Origin: JAAYZM01 sp964510785
GTDB taxonomy: Bacteria > Actinomycetota > Actinomycetes > Actinomycetales > Cellulomonadaceae
Length of the DNA stretch: 64,000 nt
Direction of reading: 5' to 3'
NCBI GenBank assembly: GCA_964510785.1
Contig: CAZECM010000002.1
Coordinates: 65,650 to 129,649 of the forward strand
This document shows positions 1 to 8,327 of the stretch, piece by piece. Position numbers and translations under genes: made by a program. Each line of letters opens with the position of its first letter. Positions within the stretch are counted from its first letter, which is position 1. The notes under the pieces are model-generated. The model saw only the letters and a program-made list of their open reading frames with translations, ran no database searches and had not been told where the DNA came from.

Positions 1-2
1 TC

Positions 3-1274
3 ACGCTGCAGCGCGGGGACGGCCCGAAGGAGGTCCGGCGTTGGCGGCGCACGCTGTTGCGCAAGGACCTGCGGCTCGTGCTGCGCGAACGGTCCGCCGG
101 ATACCGCATGCGGCTCGCTCGCCTCGTGCGGCTCATCACCCAGCCGTTCTACGCGCGACGCGAGATCTGGCTCATCGGTGAACGCGTGGACACGGCTCAG
201 GACAACGGCATGCACCTGTTCCGCCACCTGCGCACGCACCACCCCGAGCGCGACGTCTACTACGTCATCGACAAGTCGAGCCCGCACCTGGCTCGCGTCA
301 AGGATCTGGGCAACGTGGTGCACCACTCCTCACTGCGCCACCAGCTCCTCATGCTGCATGCCGCGGTGCTCGCCAACGCGTACGCCATCAACCACATGGT
401 GCCGCGCGCCTGGCCGCTGCGGGCCTACACCCAGCACCTCGCGTGGCGCGTGGGCGCCGTGCGCGTCTACCTCAAGCACGGCGTCAACGTCTCGGCCAAC
501 ACCGTGAAGCGGGGCACGGGCGGCTACGACGTGTACCTCAGCGTCAACGAGCGCGAGACCGCGGCGCTGCGGGAGAGCTCGCGGTACGGCGAGCACGTCC
601 AGGAGACGGGGATGCCCCGCTACGACGCGCTCACTCCGGGACCGGCGAGCCGCACCGTGCTCTTCATGCCCACGTGGCGCCGGTACCTCGTGCCGAAGCT
701 CTTCGGCGACGAGGACGACGTCGCGAAGGTGCCGTTCGAGGGCTCGACGTACGAGCAGTTCCTGGTGGGCCTGCTGCACAGCCCGCGGCTGCACGAGCTG
801 CTCGAGAAGTACGACTACCGGCTGCAGTTCCTGCCGCACTACAACCTCGCAGCGCACCTGGCCTCCTTCGAGCTCACGAGCCCCCGCACCGAGCTCGCGG
901 ACACCACGAAGCAGAGCTTCGGAGAGCTCATCAGCGGTTGCGACGCCTTCGTGACCGACCACTCCTCGGTGCACTTCGACGTCGCCTACCTCGGCACACC
1001 GGTCATCTACGCGCACTTCGACGCGGACGAGTACGCGGAAGGGCACGCCTCGACGTCGTGGTTCGAGCACGAGCGCGACGGCTTCGGCCCCGTGGTGCAC
1101 ACCGTCTCCGAGACGCTCGAGGCACTCGAGGAACTCCTCGCGCGCGGGTGCGCGCCCGACCCCCGCTACACGGCCCGGGTCGATGCCGCCTTCACGTACC
1201 GCGATCACGAGAACTGCGCGCGCGTCGTCGAGGCGATCGAGCGGCGCATCGCCGTCGTGCAGAGCGCCGGATGA
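3..1274 (+). CDS. CDP-glycerol glycerophosphotransferase-like protein (TagF-type), 5' end cut by window
   Basis: This is probably a membrane-associated polymerase that adds glycerol-phosphate or similar units to a teichoic-acid-like cell-wall polymer. The frame is open from base 3, and the first possible start (TTG at 57) has no Shine-Dalgarno, so the real start lies outside the window. About 420 residues are visible. They show the Glyphos_transf signatures: TGMPRYD near 609, MPTWR near 667, and a C-terminal block near 910-1045 with SFGELISGCDAFVTDHSS followed by FDVAYLGTPVIYAHFDADEY. These match the conserved nucleotide-binding half of TagF/TagB enzymes. Two LCP ligases 2 kb downstream fit a cell-wall glycopolymer locus. 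The exact substrate (glycerol, ribitol or sugar phosphate) cannot be read from the sequence. Confidence 0.8.
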   Translation, partial: TLQRGDGPKEVRRWRRTLLRKDLRLVLRERSAGYRMRLARLVRLITQPFYARREIWLIGERVDTAQDNGMHLFRHLRTHHPERDVYYVIDKSSPHLARVKDLGNVVHHSSLRHQLLMLHAAVLANAYAINHMVPRAWPLRAYTQHLAWRVGAVRVYLKHGVNVSANTVKRGTGGYDVYLSVNERETAALRESSRYGEHVQETGMPRYDALTPGPASRTVLFMPTWRRYLVPKLFGDEDDVAKVPFEGSTYEQFLVGLLHSPRLHELLEKYDYRLQFLPHYNLAAHLASFELTSPRTELADTTKQSFGELISGCDAFVTDHSSVHFDVAYLGTPVIYAHFDADEYAEGHASTSWFEHERDGFGPVVHTVSETLEALEELLARGCAPDPRYTARVDAAFTYRDHENCARVVEAIERRIAVVQSAG

Positions 1275-1322
1275 AAACCCTGCAGACTGCCCGGGACTTG
1301 ACCGTGCGCCGCTCTCTTCATC

Positions 1323-1351
1323 TTGCGGAACGTCATAGATTCTGTGACGAT
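1323..1351 (+). promoter_or_regulatory. abiE promoter with 19-bp imperfect palindrome (leaderless)
   Basis: A -35-like TTGCGG (1323-1328) and a -10-like GACGAT (1346-1351) are separated by exactly 17 nt. This places the transcript start at or next to the ATG at 1359, so the mRNA would be leaderless. Between and overlapping the two boxes lies a 19-bp palindrome, 1331-1349, with arms CGTCATAG and CTGTGACG; only one of nine base pairs is mismatched. AbiEi-type antitoxins are known to bind inverted repeats in their own promoter, so this is the likely autoregulatory operator. Confidence 0.55.
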
Positions 1352-1358
1352 TGTCCAG

Positions 1359-2165
1359 ATGGAGAGAACCGGTTCCCACCCTGTGCGGGCAGCTGATGCT
1401 GCCGACTGGGCGCTGTCTCGAGGGCTAAGCGCCATGGCAACGGCTGAGGTCGCCGCACTACTCGACGTACCGGTAGACCACGTGCGTCGGCGTCTGCACA
1501 GGGCCGTACAGCGTGGCCAGTGGGTCATGCCCGCGCGTGGGCTATGGGTACCGGTGCCGCCGGAATATCGCACGTGGGGGGCGCCGCCAGGAATCGAGAT
1601 CATCGACGCGATGATGCAACACCTCAGCGTCGACTACTACGTCGGATGGCTCAGCGCCGCAGCGTTGCACGGTGCGGCGCACCAGGCTCCGCAAGTCTTT
1701 CAGGTCGCGGTGAGTCGCCAGGTGCGAGACCGCGTCGTTGGTCGCACTCGGTTCTCGTTCGCACAGCGGGAGGTGAACCGCGTCCCAGTCACACCGCATC
1801 CCACTCGCTCCGGAAGCGCCCCGGTGTCGACCGTCGCGGTGACAATGCTCGACGTTGCCGACAACACCGAGCATGCAGGTGGCATGGACAATGCCGCCAC
1901 CGTGATCTGTGAGCTCGCTGAGCTCGACACGTTCGACACCGCAGACCTCGTCGCGGCGGCGCAACTCTTCCCCGCGGCCGCAGCACGCCGCGCAGGCTGG
2001 ATTCTTGATCAGTTCTCCGAGCGGCACGACCTGGCAACTCTGCGTGCCGTCACCGCGGAAGCTGTTCCGACACCATCGCGTCTCGATCCCACCCGCCCCG
2101 CAATCGGGCCTGTGGACCATGAGTGGCTGCTGTACCTCAACCGTCGCGTGGAGCCTGACCTGTGA
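1359..2165 (+). CDS. abiEi: AbiEi-type antitoxin (type IV TA)
   Basis: This is the antitoxin and transcriptional autorepressor of an AbiE-type type IV toxin-antitoxin system, 268 aa. The N-terminal 60 residues form a winged-helix (TAEVAALLDVPVDHVRRRL, then RGQWVMPARGLWVPVPPEY), typical of AbiEi. The body contains the usual YYVGWLSAAALHGA motif. I chose the ATG at 1359 because the promoter predicts transcription starting there; an in-frame TTG at 1323 lies inside the promoter. The stop overlaps the start of the toxin gene by 4 nt (GTGA), so the two are translationally coupled. In this family toxin and antitoxin need not bind each other; the antitoxin opposes the toxin's action. Confidence 0.82.
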   Translation: MERTGSHPVRAADAADWALSRGLSAMATAEVAALLDVPVDHVRRRLHRAVQRGQWVMPARGLWVPVPPEYRTWGAPPGIEIIDAMMQHLSVDYYVGWLSAAALHGAAHQAPQVFQVAVSRQVRDRVVGRTRFSFAQREVNRVPVTPHPTRSGSAPVSTVAVTMLDVADNTEHAGGMDNAATVICELAELDTFDTADLVAAAQLFPAAAARRAGWILDQFSERHDLATLRAVTAEAVPTPSRLDPTRPAIGPVDHEWLLYLNRRVEPDL

Positions 2166-2938
2166 TCCCCGCGAACGCAATCACCGCGTGGGGCGTCGAG
2201 CACCCCTGGCCCACCCGTGAGCAGGTCGAGCAAGACCTCTTGCTCTCCCGCTCCATCTGCGCAATCGCCAACGACGAGTACCTCGGGAACGAACTCGTCT
2301 TCCGCGGCGGCACCGCGCTCCACAAGCTGCATCTCGAGCATCCATACCGCTATAGCGAAGACCTCGACTACGTGCGCACCTCCGCCACCGGGATTGCGTC
2401 TCTCACGGGGGCGCTGACCCGCGTGGGGACCGACCTCGGGTTCGATGTCCGTACGAGGATCGGCCAACACCCGAAGGTCTACTGGCGCACGACCGCCGAC
2501 TCCGGAGTGCCCCTCCGTATCAAGATCGAAGTCAACACCTTCGAACGCTCGCCCGCGCTGCCCATCGCCAAGCACGAACACCATGTCGAGTCAACGTGGT
2601 GGAGTGGCAACGCCCTGGTCCCAACTTTCCGGCCAGCGGAACTCATCGCGACCAAGATCAGGGCGCTGTACCAGCGCTCAAAGGGGCGTGACCTCTTTGA
2701 TCTCTGGCTGGCTCTCGACAGCCTGAGACTAGATCCTGCGGAGATCCTGGCTGCATTCAGGCCCTACCACCCCACCGGCCTCACTGCCGCGAAGGCCCAG
2801 GAGAACTTGGCGCGCAAGCTCGACGACACATCGTTCCGTCGAGATCTCGACCCGCTCGTCAGTGCGTGGCCAGAGGGCTATGACGTCGAAACCGCAGCCG
2901 CTGCAGTCAGTTCGCTACTGCTCGCCCATCTCACCTGA
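2162..2938 (+). CDS. abiEii: AbiEii-type nucleotidyltransferase toxin
   Basis: This is a cytoplasmic nucleotidyltransferase-fold toxin of the AbiEii/MenT group, 258 aa, which is normal length. The active-site signature is clear: FRGGTALHK (residues about 48-56) followed by RYSEDLDYV, which supplies the paired acidic residues. A central IKIEVNTFE strand and the C-terminal signature TKIRALYQRSKGRDLFDLW also match. The GTG start at 2162 overlaps the abiEi stop. Relatives transfer nucleotides to tRNA or other acceptors and may act in phage defence. The target here is unknown. There is no sign of truncation. Confidence 0.85.
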   Translation: MIPANAITAWGVEHPWPTREQVEQDLLLSRSICAIANDEYLGNELVFRGGTALHKLHLEHPYRYSEDLDYVRTSATGIASLTGALTRVGTDLGFDVRTRIGQHPKVYWRTTADSGVPLRIKIEVNTFERSPALPIAKHEHHVESTWWSGNALVPTFRPAELIATKIRALYQRSKGRDLFDLWLALDSLRLDPAEILAAFRPYHPTGLTAAKAQENLARKLDDTSFRRDLDPLVSAWPEGYDVETAAAAVSSLLLAHLT

Positions 2939-3042
2939 GCCAGCAGCGGCTCGCGCACACTGTGATCACGCGGACGGGAAACGCGCACAGTTTCTCCACG
3001 GCGCTGTCCCGGGTATTCCACCAAGTCAGAGCGTCGCCTGCT

Positions 3043-3048
3043 TAGGAT
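3043..3048 (+). promoter_or_regulatory. possible -10 box for the LCP pair
   Basis: TAGGAT occurs 85 nt before the TTG start of the first LCP gene, within the 194-bp gap after abiEii. No convincing -35 element is visible. The same hexamer family recurs before many genes in this window. The rest of the gap shows no gene. Confidence 0.3.
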
Positions 3049-3132
3049 CTGAGAGCCACCTGCCCCGCCGCTGTCCGCGCTCGCCGCGGCTCGCGGGGGG
3101 CGCAAGGCCAACCAGCAGAGAGCGAGTGAGAC

Positions 3133-4383
3133 TTGCAGCCCCGCCACGCCATCCAGCGTTCCCGACGCGCCCGGCATGCCCAGACGGCGCCGCGCGCCTC
3201 GATCGCGCGCGCCCTGTCGGTCGCCGCGTGCGCGGTGCTCGCCTTCGGCGTCGGCGGCGCGGCCACCGCGTACCTGAACCTGCAGAACAACATCCGCGGC
3301 GGGGACATCGAGGCGCTCATCGCCGATCGTCCCGACCGGCCCACACCCAACCCCGAGGACGAGTCGCAGGGCCAGCCGCTCAACATCGTGCTCATCGGCT
3401 CGGACGACCGCTCCGGCGAGGGCAACGCGATCGGCGGCAGCTTCGAGGGCATGCGCTCGGACACGACGATCCTCATGCACATCTCCGCAGACCGGGACCG
3501 TGTCGAGATGATCTCGCTCCCCCGTGACCTCATGGTCGACATCCCCGCGTGCAAGATGACCAACGGCAAGGAGACCGTCGCCACGTTCAACCAGTTCAAC
3601 TGGTCGTTCGCGTTCGGCGCTTCAGTGGGAGGCGACGTCGAGTCCGCCGCTGCGTGCACGATCTCCACGGTCGAGCGGCTCACCGACGTCTACATCGACG
3701 GCTACTTCGTGGTCGACTTCGCGGGCTTCATCACCATGGTCGACGCGATCGGCGGCGTCGAGGTGTGCGTCGCCCAGGACATCGATGCGCCGAAGGCAGA
3801 CAATCTCAAGCTCGAGGCGGGGCTGCGCCAGCTCGACGGCCGCACGGCCCTGAGCTACGCACGCGCTCGAGTCGGCAAGGGGCTGGGCGACGGCTCCGAC
3901 CTGCGCCGCATCGAGCGCCAGCAGCAACTGCTCGCGACGACCGTGAACAAGGTCCTCTCGAAGAACCTCCTCACCCAGCAGGTGGACCTGTACCGCTTCC
4001 TCGACGCGGCCACGAAGTCGCTCGCCGCAGATGAGAAGTTCGCCTCGATCCCGACACTCGCGGGCCTCGCCTACTCGTTGCGGAACATCAAGGGTGGAAA
4101 CATCACCTTCATGACCCCGAAGGTCGTCGACTACCCCCAGGACAAGAACCGCGTCATCTTCACCGACGAGGCCAACGAGATCTGGGCGAAGATCGCGCGC
4201 GACGAGCCGCTCAAGGAGCCCAAGGCCCCCACGCCGACGGCGAGCCCCGACGCGAGCGCCTCCCCGGAGGGCACGGACGACGCGTCACCCGAGGTGCCGA
4301 CGGCCTCACCCACATCCACGGACGACGAGACGCCCGACGACGGCTCCGTCACACCCGATGACGTCGCGGGGCTCTGCGGCTGA
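3133..4383 (+). CDS. LCP (LytR-CpsA-Psr) family protein 1
   Basis: LCP proteins sit in the membrane and transfer undecaprenyl-linked glycopolymers onto peptidoglycan on the cell surface. This 416-aa copy has a short basic N-terminus, one transmembrane helix (about residues 25-46) and the LCP catalytic domain (about 78-270). The hallmarks are IGSDDRSG, the Arg of MRSDTTILM, ISLPRDLMVDIP, a YFVVDFAGFITMVDAIGGVE block and SYARARVGKGLGDGSDLRR followed by IERQQQ. The last 65 residues are Thr/Ser/Pro/Asp-rich and low complexity. The start is a TTG with a weak purine-rich leader, so the exact N-terminus is uncertain. It overlaps the second LCP gene by one base (TGATG). Confidence 0.9.
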   Translation: MQPRHAIQRSRRARHAQTAPRASIARALSVAACAVLAFGVGGAATAYLNLQNNIRGGDIEALIADRPDRPTPNPEDESQGQPLNIVLIGSDDRSGEGNAIGGSFEGMRSDTTILMHISADRDRVEMISLPRDLMVDIPACKMTNGKETVATFNQFNWSFAFGASVGGDVESAAACTISTVERLTDVYIDGYFVVDFAGFITMVDAIGGVEVCVAQDIDAPKADNLKLEAGLRQLDGRTALSYARARVGKGLGDGSDLRRIERQQQLLATTVNKVLSKNLLTQQVDLYRFLDAATKSLAADEKFASIPTLAGLAYSLRNIKGGNITFMTPKVVDYPQDKNRVIFTDEANEIWAKIARDEPLKEPKAPTPTASPDASASPEGTDDASPEVPTASPTSTDDETPDDGSVTPDDVAGLCG

Positions 4384-5612
4384 TGCCGGAACGTCCCGTC
4401 AGCAGGGCGAAGCCGGGGGGCTCGGCCAAGCCCGTCAGCGGGTCGGCAACGCCCCCGAGCTTCACGCCCGGAGGCCAGCCCTCCCGCCCGTCGAGCGGTG
4501 GCGCCGTGCCGGTGGGCGCGCGCCGACCCGCGGCCCCCGGTGGCTCAGGGGCTCCCGGGGCGCGCGGCGGTGCACCTCGGGCCGCCTCGGGTGGCTCCGG
4601 TGCGCGGACGCCTGCGGGTGGACAGCCGGTCACGCCGCACGGGGACGGAGCGCCACGACCCCCAGCGCCCGCGGGTCGCCGTCGTCGGCGCCTGTACCTC
4701 GTGGTCGCCGTCGTCCTCGTCCTGCTCCTCGCCTGGCCCGTCGGCCTCGTGCTGTGGGCCGACGGCCGGCTCGCAAAGGTCGATGCCCTCTCCGGGGCGG
4801 CGAACACCCCGGGCACCACGTACCTGCTCGCCGGCTCCGACGAACGCGACGGGTCGGTGTACGACGACGGCACGATCGGCGGGCGCACCGACTCGATCCT
4901 GCTGCTGCACCAGCCCGCATCCGGACCGGCAGCGCTCATCTCGCTCCCGCGCGACACGTACGCCGAGGTCGCCGGGCACGGGGGGCAGAAGCTCAACGCG
5001 GCGTACTTCTTCGGCGGCGCACCGCTGCTCGTCGAGACCGTCGAGCGGCTCACCGGGCTCACTGTGGACCACTACGTCGAGATCGGCATGGACGGCATCG
5101 GCGCGATCGTCGACGCCGTCGGCGGGGTGCACCTGTGCTACGACGACGACGTCGACGACGAGAAGTCGAAGCTCAAGTGGAAAGCCGGCTGCCACACCGT
5201 CCAGGGCAAGAAGGCGCTCGCGTTCGCGCGGATGCGCTACGCCGACCCCGAGGGCGACGTGGGGCGGGCCAAGCGCCAGCAGCAGCTCATCGGTGCCGTG
5301 ACGAAGGAGCTCGCCAGGCCAGCCAACCTGTGGCAGCCCGGGCAGCAGGTCGCCATCGCTCGGGCAGGCACCGACGTGCTGACCGTGTCCAAGGGCACGG
5401 GCGCGCTCGACCTGGTACGGCTCGGGCTCGCGTTCCGGGCGGCACGCGGCGACGGCGGCGTCACGGGGACACCGCCCATCGCCTCGATCAACTACCGCCC
5501 CGGTGGCATCGGTTCGGCCGTGCTGCTCGATCCGGACCTGACTCCTGGATTCTTTGCCGACCTGGCCGCCGGGCGTCTCGCGCCCGGCGAGTACGGCGGC
5601 ATGCCGGGCTAG
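4383..5612 (+). CDS. LCP (LytR-CpsA-Psr) family protein 2
   Basis: This is a second cell-wall glycopolymer transferase, 409 aa, coupled to the first through TGATG. It differs in having a long (about 95 aa) Pro/Gly/Ala-rich cytoplasmic N-terminal region before the single transmembrane helix (about 99-121). The LCP domain follows: LLAGSDERDG, GRTDSILLLH, ISLPRDTYAEV, YVEIGMDGIGAIVDAVGGV and FARMRYADPEGDVGRAKRQQ. Conserved Arg and Asp residues of the family are present. Paired LCP genes next to a TagF-like enzyme suggest that different polymers or attachment sites are handled. The stop overlaps the end of the convergent gene at 5609 by 4 nt. Confidence 0.9.
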   Translation: MPERPVSRAKPGGSAKPVSGSATPPSFTPGGQPSRPSSGGAVPVGARRPAAPGGSGAPGARGGAPRAASGGSGARTPAGGQPVTPHGDGAPRPPAPAGRRRRRLYLVVAVVLVLLLAWPVGLVLWADGRLAKVDALSGAANTPGTTYLLAGSDERDGSVYDDGTIGGRTDSILLLHQPASGPAALISLPRDTYAEVAGHGGQKLNAAYFFGGAPLLVETVERLTGLTVDHYVEIGMDGIGAIVDAVGGVHLCYDDDVDDEKSKLKWKAGCHTVQGKKALAFARMRYADPEGDVGRAKRQQQLIGAVTKELARPANLWQPGQQVAIARAGTDVLTVSKGTGALDLVRLGLAFRAARGDGGVTGTPPIASINYRPGGIGSAVLLDPDLTPGFFADLAAGRLAPGEYGGMPG

Positions 5613-5977
5613 TCCCGGCGCTTGGTGTTCTGCCAGTACTCCAGACGCCAACCGGGCCCTTCATGGCTCCAGACGGCGAGGAACTGGAGATCGAGCGCAC
5701 GAGGCCCCACGTCCGTGACCTTGGTCATCGTCAGGCGACCTGACATGAGAGCCGCTGATCCGAGCTCGCGCACCGAGACATCCCCGTGCTCGATCGACTC
5801 GATCCCGAGATCGCCGACCGACTCGAGGAAGCTCTCCCTGCTCTCGACCCGTCCCGAACCATGGACGTGCTCGTACCGCGGCGCGAGGAGCCGATCGAGC
5901 TCCGCCCGGTTGCCGCTGATCAACGCCACGCAGCGCGCCGTCTCAGCCGCATACAGCTCAGAGATGTCCTGCTTCAT
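5609..5977 (-). CDS. SnoaL/DUF4440-like NTF2-fold protein
   Basis: This is a small 122-aa protein with the pattern of NTF2-like/DUF4440 proteins: an N-terminal helix with E-x-ARC-x-ALISGNRAEL, then RYEHVHGSGRVESRESF, and a C-terminal strand ending WRLEYWQNTKRRD. Members are ligand-binding or small lyase/isomerase folds, and no catalytic residue can be assigned here. It is the last gene of the ABC/PrpD operon. Its ATG overlaps the preceding MmgE/PrpD stop by 4 nt, so it probably serves the same catabolic pathway, perhaps as an auxiliary isomerase or hydratase. That role is inference. Confidence 0.6.
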   Translation of the reverse strand: MKQDISELYAAETARCVALISGNRAELDRLLAPRYEHVHGSGRVESRESFLESVGDLGIESIEHGDVSVRELGSAALMSGRLTMTKVTDVGPRALDLQFLAVWSHEGPGWRLEYWQNTKRRD

Positions 5978-7356
5978 GCGATCAGCTCCAGAAGGTCGGC
6001 GACGGAGGACTGCGGCGAGTCAGACAGCACGAGGTCGACCAGTGCGTCGCGTCGCTCGTCACCGAGCGCGGGACCCACCATCCGCCCGAACTTCTCGATG
6101 ACGCGCTCCGGATCGAGGTCTGGCCTGCGCACCGACGGTGCTGGTGAGCGGACCTCGAACGTCCGGCCGTCCCGCAGGGTCACCGCAAGCCGCGACGACA
6201 TCCGCGTAGTCGGCCCGCCCGCATCGATCTCCGCATCGGCCACGACGGAGACTCGTCGGCGCAGTCCCGTCACACCGGCACTCACACGATGATCGAGCGC
6301 GAACTGGTCCAACCAGACCTCGTCGTCGAGCAGCGCGACCGCCGCGACGTACGCGGCGTTCATCTGGGCACCGAGCTCGTCAGGTTCGTCCGTCAGCTCG
6401 AAAGCCGCTCTTCGGTGCACCGAGCTGCTCAGGCCCACCTGGACGGCGTCGACCTCGCTCGCCTCGAACCCCACCTCATGCCTGAGCTCCTGCAGACCGT
6501 CGATGATCGAGTGCAGCCCGATCATGCAGGGGTAGTACTTGACACCGATACGACCAAGGCGCCACTCCTGGCCCAGCTCGAGGGTCAGCGCGTCAAGGTC
6601 CGCTCTGGCCACGTCCCCGAGGAACGTCGAGGCGAACCCGCCGTACGGGTGGCCGAACACGTCCTCGATGCCGTCCACGCCCGCGGCGGCCAACGATGCC
6701 GCAACGAGTCCGTTTCGTCCCGCAAAGCCGTGATGCAACCGCTTCACGTCGCCGGAGTACTGCGCGGACATCAACCCGGCGGACTGGGTGGCCGCGATGC
6801 CGAGCGCGTGCTCGAGCCGTTCCCCGCTGAGTCCGCGTGCCCGACCCGCGCTCGCGGCCGCTGCGAGGGGGCCGAACACCCCGCCCGAGTGCCAGCCGCG
6901 AGCCACCACGGCGGCGCCGCCCATGGCGAGCCCCACTCGCGCGGCCGCCTCGTAGCCCGCGAGCGCCGCGTCGAAGAACGACTGCAGCCGGGCGTCCGCG
7001 GCGCTGGAGGCCAGCGCGGCAGGAAGGACGACGGACGAGGCGTGGAGCGGACTGAACTCGTTGTAGTCGTCGAGCTCAGAACCCTGGATGAAGGCGCCGT
7101 TGAGCAGCACGGCCGTCGCCGGGTCCGCGGTGCGCCGATGGAACCAGACAGCCGCTCCCCCGGACGAGCGCTCGTGCGGTGCGAGAGCGTCGACGCTGCG
7201 CTCCGCCCAGCCGTGATGTGCCCCCGCGACGGCGCAACCCAGGCCGTCCAGCACCAGAAGACGGACGCCGCGCTGTACCCGCTCCGGCACGTCGGAGAAG
7301 TGGACCCGTGACAGTCCCTCGGCGAAGGCACGCGTGGCAGTCCAGGACGCAGACAT
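5974..7356 (-). CDS. MmgE/PrpD family protein (copy 2)
   Basis: This is a cytoplasmic member of the MmgE/PrpD superfamily (2-methylcitrate dehydratase, cis-aconitate decarboxylase, iminodisuccinate epimerase), 460 aa. Family features are the helical N-terminus with VLDGLGCAVAG, NGAFIQGSELDDYN (the dehydratase-like Asp-rich motif), GWHSGGVFGPLAAAA, and the KRLHHGFAGRNGLVAASLA stretch. I chose the ATG at 7356, which gives a TGATG junction with the upstream dehydrogenase gene; an in-frame start 36 nt earlier lies inside that gene. It is a divergent paralogue of the copy at 8324-9685. Substrate is unknown; hydration/dehydration, decarboxylation or epimerisation of a di- or tricarboxylate is the family expectation. 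Confidence 0.85.
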   Translation of the reverse strand: MSASWTATRAFAEGLSRVHFSDVPERVQRGVRLLVLDGLGCAVAGAHHGWAERSVDALAPHERSSGGAAVWFHRRTADPATAVLLNGAFIQGSELDDYNEFSPLHASSVVLPAALASSAADARLQSFFDAALAGYEAAARVGLAMGGAAVVARGWHSGGVFGPLAAAASAGRARGLSGERLEHALGIAATQSAGLMSAQYSGDVKRLHHGFAGRNGLVAASLAAAGVDGIEDVFGHPYGGFASTFLGDVARADLDALTLELGQEWRLGRIGVKYYPCMIGLHSIIDGLQELRHEVGFEASEVDAVQVGLSSSVHRRAAFELTDEPDELGAQMNAAYVAAVALLDDEVWLDQFALDHRVSAGVTGLRRRVSVVADAEIDAGGPTTRMSSRLAVTLRDGRTFEVRSPAPSVRRPDLDPERVIEKFGRMVGPALGDERRDALVDLVLSDSPQSSVADLLELIA

Positions 7357-8327
7357 CAGTTCACGACGTCCTGCGGGTCGAGCCCCTGCCACACCCCGCG
7401 GAGGTTGCCGTAGATCGAGTCGGCCTTGGCCACCAGGCTGTCTCTCGTGCCAGCGGCGTGGTGCGGCGTGAGGATGACACGAGGGTGCGAGCGCAGCGGG
7501 TCGTCCGCGGCGGGCGGCTCGTGTGCGACGACGTCGAGAGCCGCCCCGGCGAGGTGGCCGGCATCGAGCGCCGCCAGGAGCGCGCGCTCGTCCACGAGCC
7601 CGCCACGACCCGTGTTCACGACGAACCCGCCCTGCGGCATGGCGCGGAGCTCAGCCTCACCGATCAGATGGTGGGTCTGCTCCGTCAACGGCGTGTGCAG
7701 GGTGACGAACCGGGCGGACTCGAGCGCCTCGGGGAGACTGGTCGTGAGCCGAACGCCCGCGTGCGACGGGGAGACCTGGCCCGCACTCCTGCTCACGACC
7801 GTGACGTCGGCGCCGAATGCAAGCAGCAGGTCGACCACGGCACGCCCGATGCGTCCGTACCCGACCACGGCGACCGGCGTGCCGTACAAGCCGTACGAGA
7901 CAGCCCGGTAGGCGGTCTTCGGCCACAGCCCTCGCTCGCGCACGTCCGCAAGAACCTCGACCAGGTGGCGCCCCGCGGCGAGCATGAGCATGAGGGTGTG
8001 CTCCGCGACGTACTCCGTCGACCCGACCGGGCAGATCGTCACCCGCACGCCACGGCGGGCGAAGCCGTCCAGGTCGAGCGAGTCCACGCCGACGCCTTGC
8101 CGGGCGAGAACCCTCAGCCGGGACCCGGCGCCCAGGTCGTCCGGGGCCACCTTGGCGACGCTGCTCAGGATCGCGAAGTCGGCGTCGGCGAGCTTGGCCC
8201 TGATCTCGTCGCGGTCTGTCGCATCAGCGAGCCGCTCGAACTCCCATCCGTCAGGACGCCTCTCGGCGAAGACGTCGGAAGGGTAACCGGGACCGGCGAG
8301 GTAGAGAACGCGAGGGGGCGCGCTCAC
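7356..8327 (-). CDS. D-isomer-specific 2-hydroxyacid dehydrogenase
   Basis: This NAD(P)-dependent oxidoreductase of the D-2-hydroxyacid dehydrogenase family (323 aa) interconverts a 2-oxoacid and its D-2-hydroxyacid. The Rossmann motif VVGYGRIGRAVVDLL is followed by the catalytic triad in its normal contexts: Arg in VNTGRGGLVDE, Glu in VAHEPPAADDP, and His in LTPHHAAGT. The substrate loop near the N-terminus reads ARQGVGVDSLDL. It sits between two MmgE/PrpD genes with a 4-nt overlap on one side and a 1-nt overlap on the other. This suggests that the oxo/hydroxy acid it handles is the substrate or product of those enzymes. Confidence 0.88.
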   Translation of the reverse strand: MSAPPRVLYLAGPGYPSDVFAERRPDGWEFERLADATDRDEIRAKLADADFAILSSVAKVAPDDLGAGSRLRVLARQGVGVDSLDLDGFARRGVRVTICPVGSTEYVAEHTLMLMLAAGRHLVEVLADVRERGLWPKTAYRAVSYGLYGTPVAVVGYGRIGRAVVDLLLAFGADVTVVSRSAGQVSPSHAGVRLTTSLPEALESARFVTLHTPLTEQTHHLIGEAELRAMPQGGFVVNTGRGGLVDERALLAALDAGHLAGAALDVVAHEPPAADDPLRSHPRVILTPHHAAGTRDSLVAKADSIYGNLRGVWQGLDPQDVVN

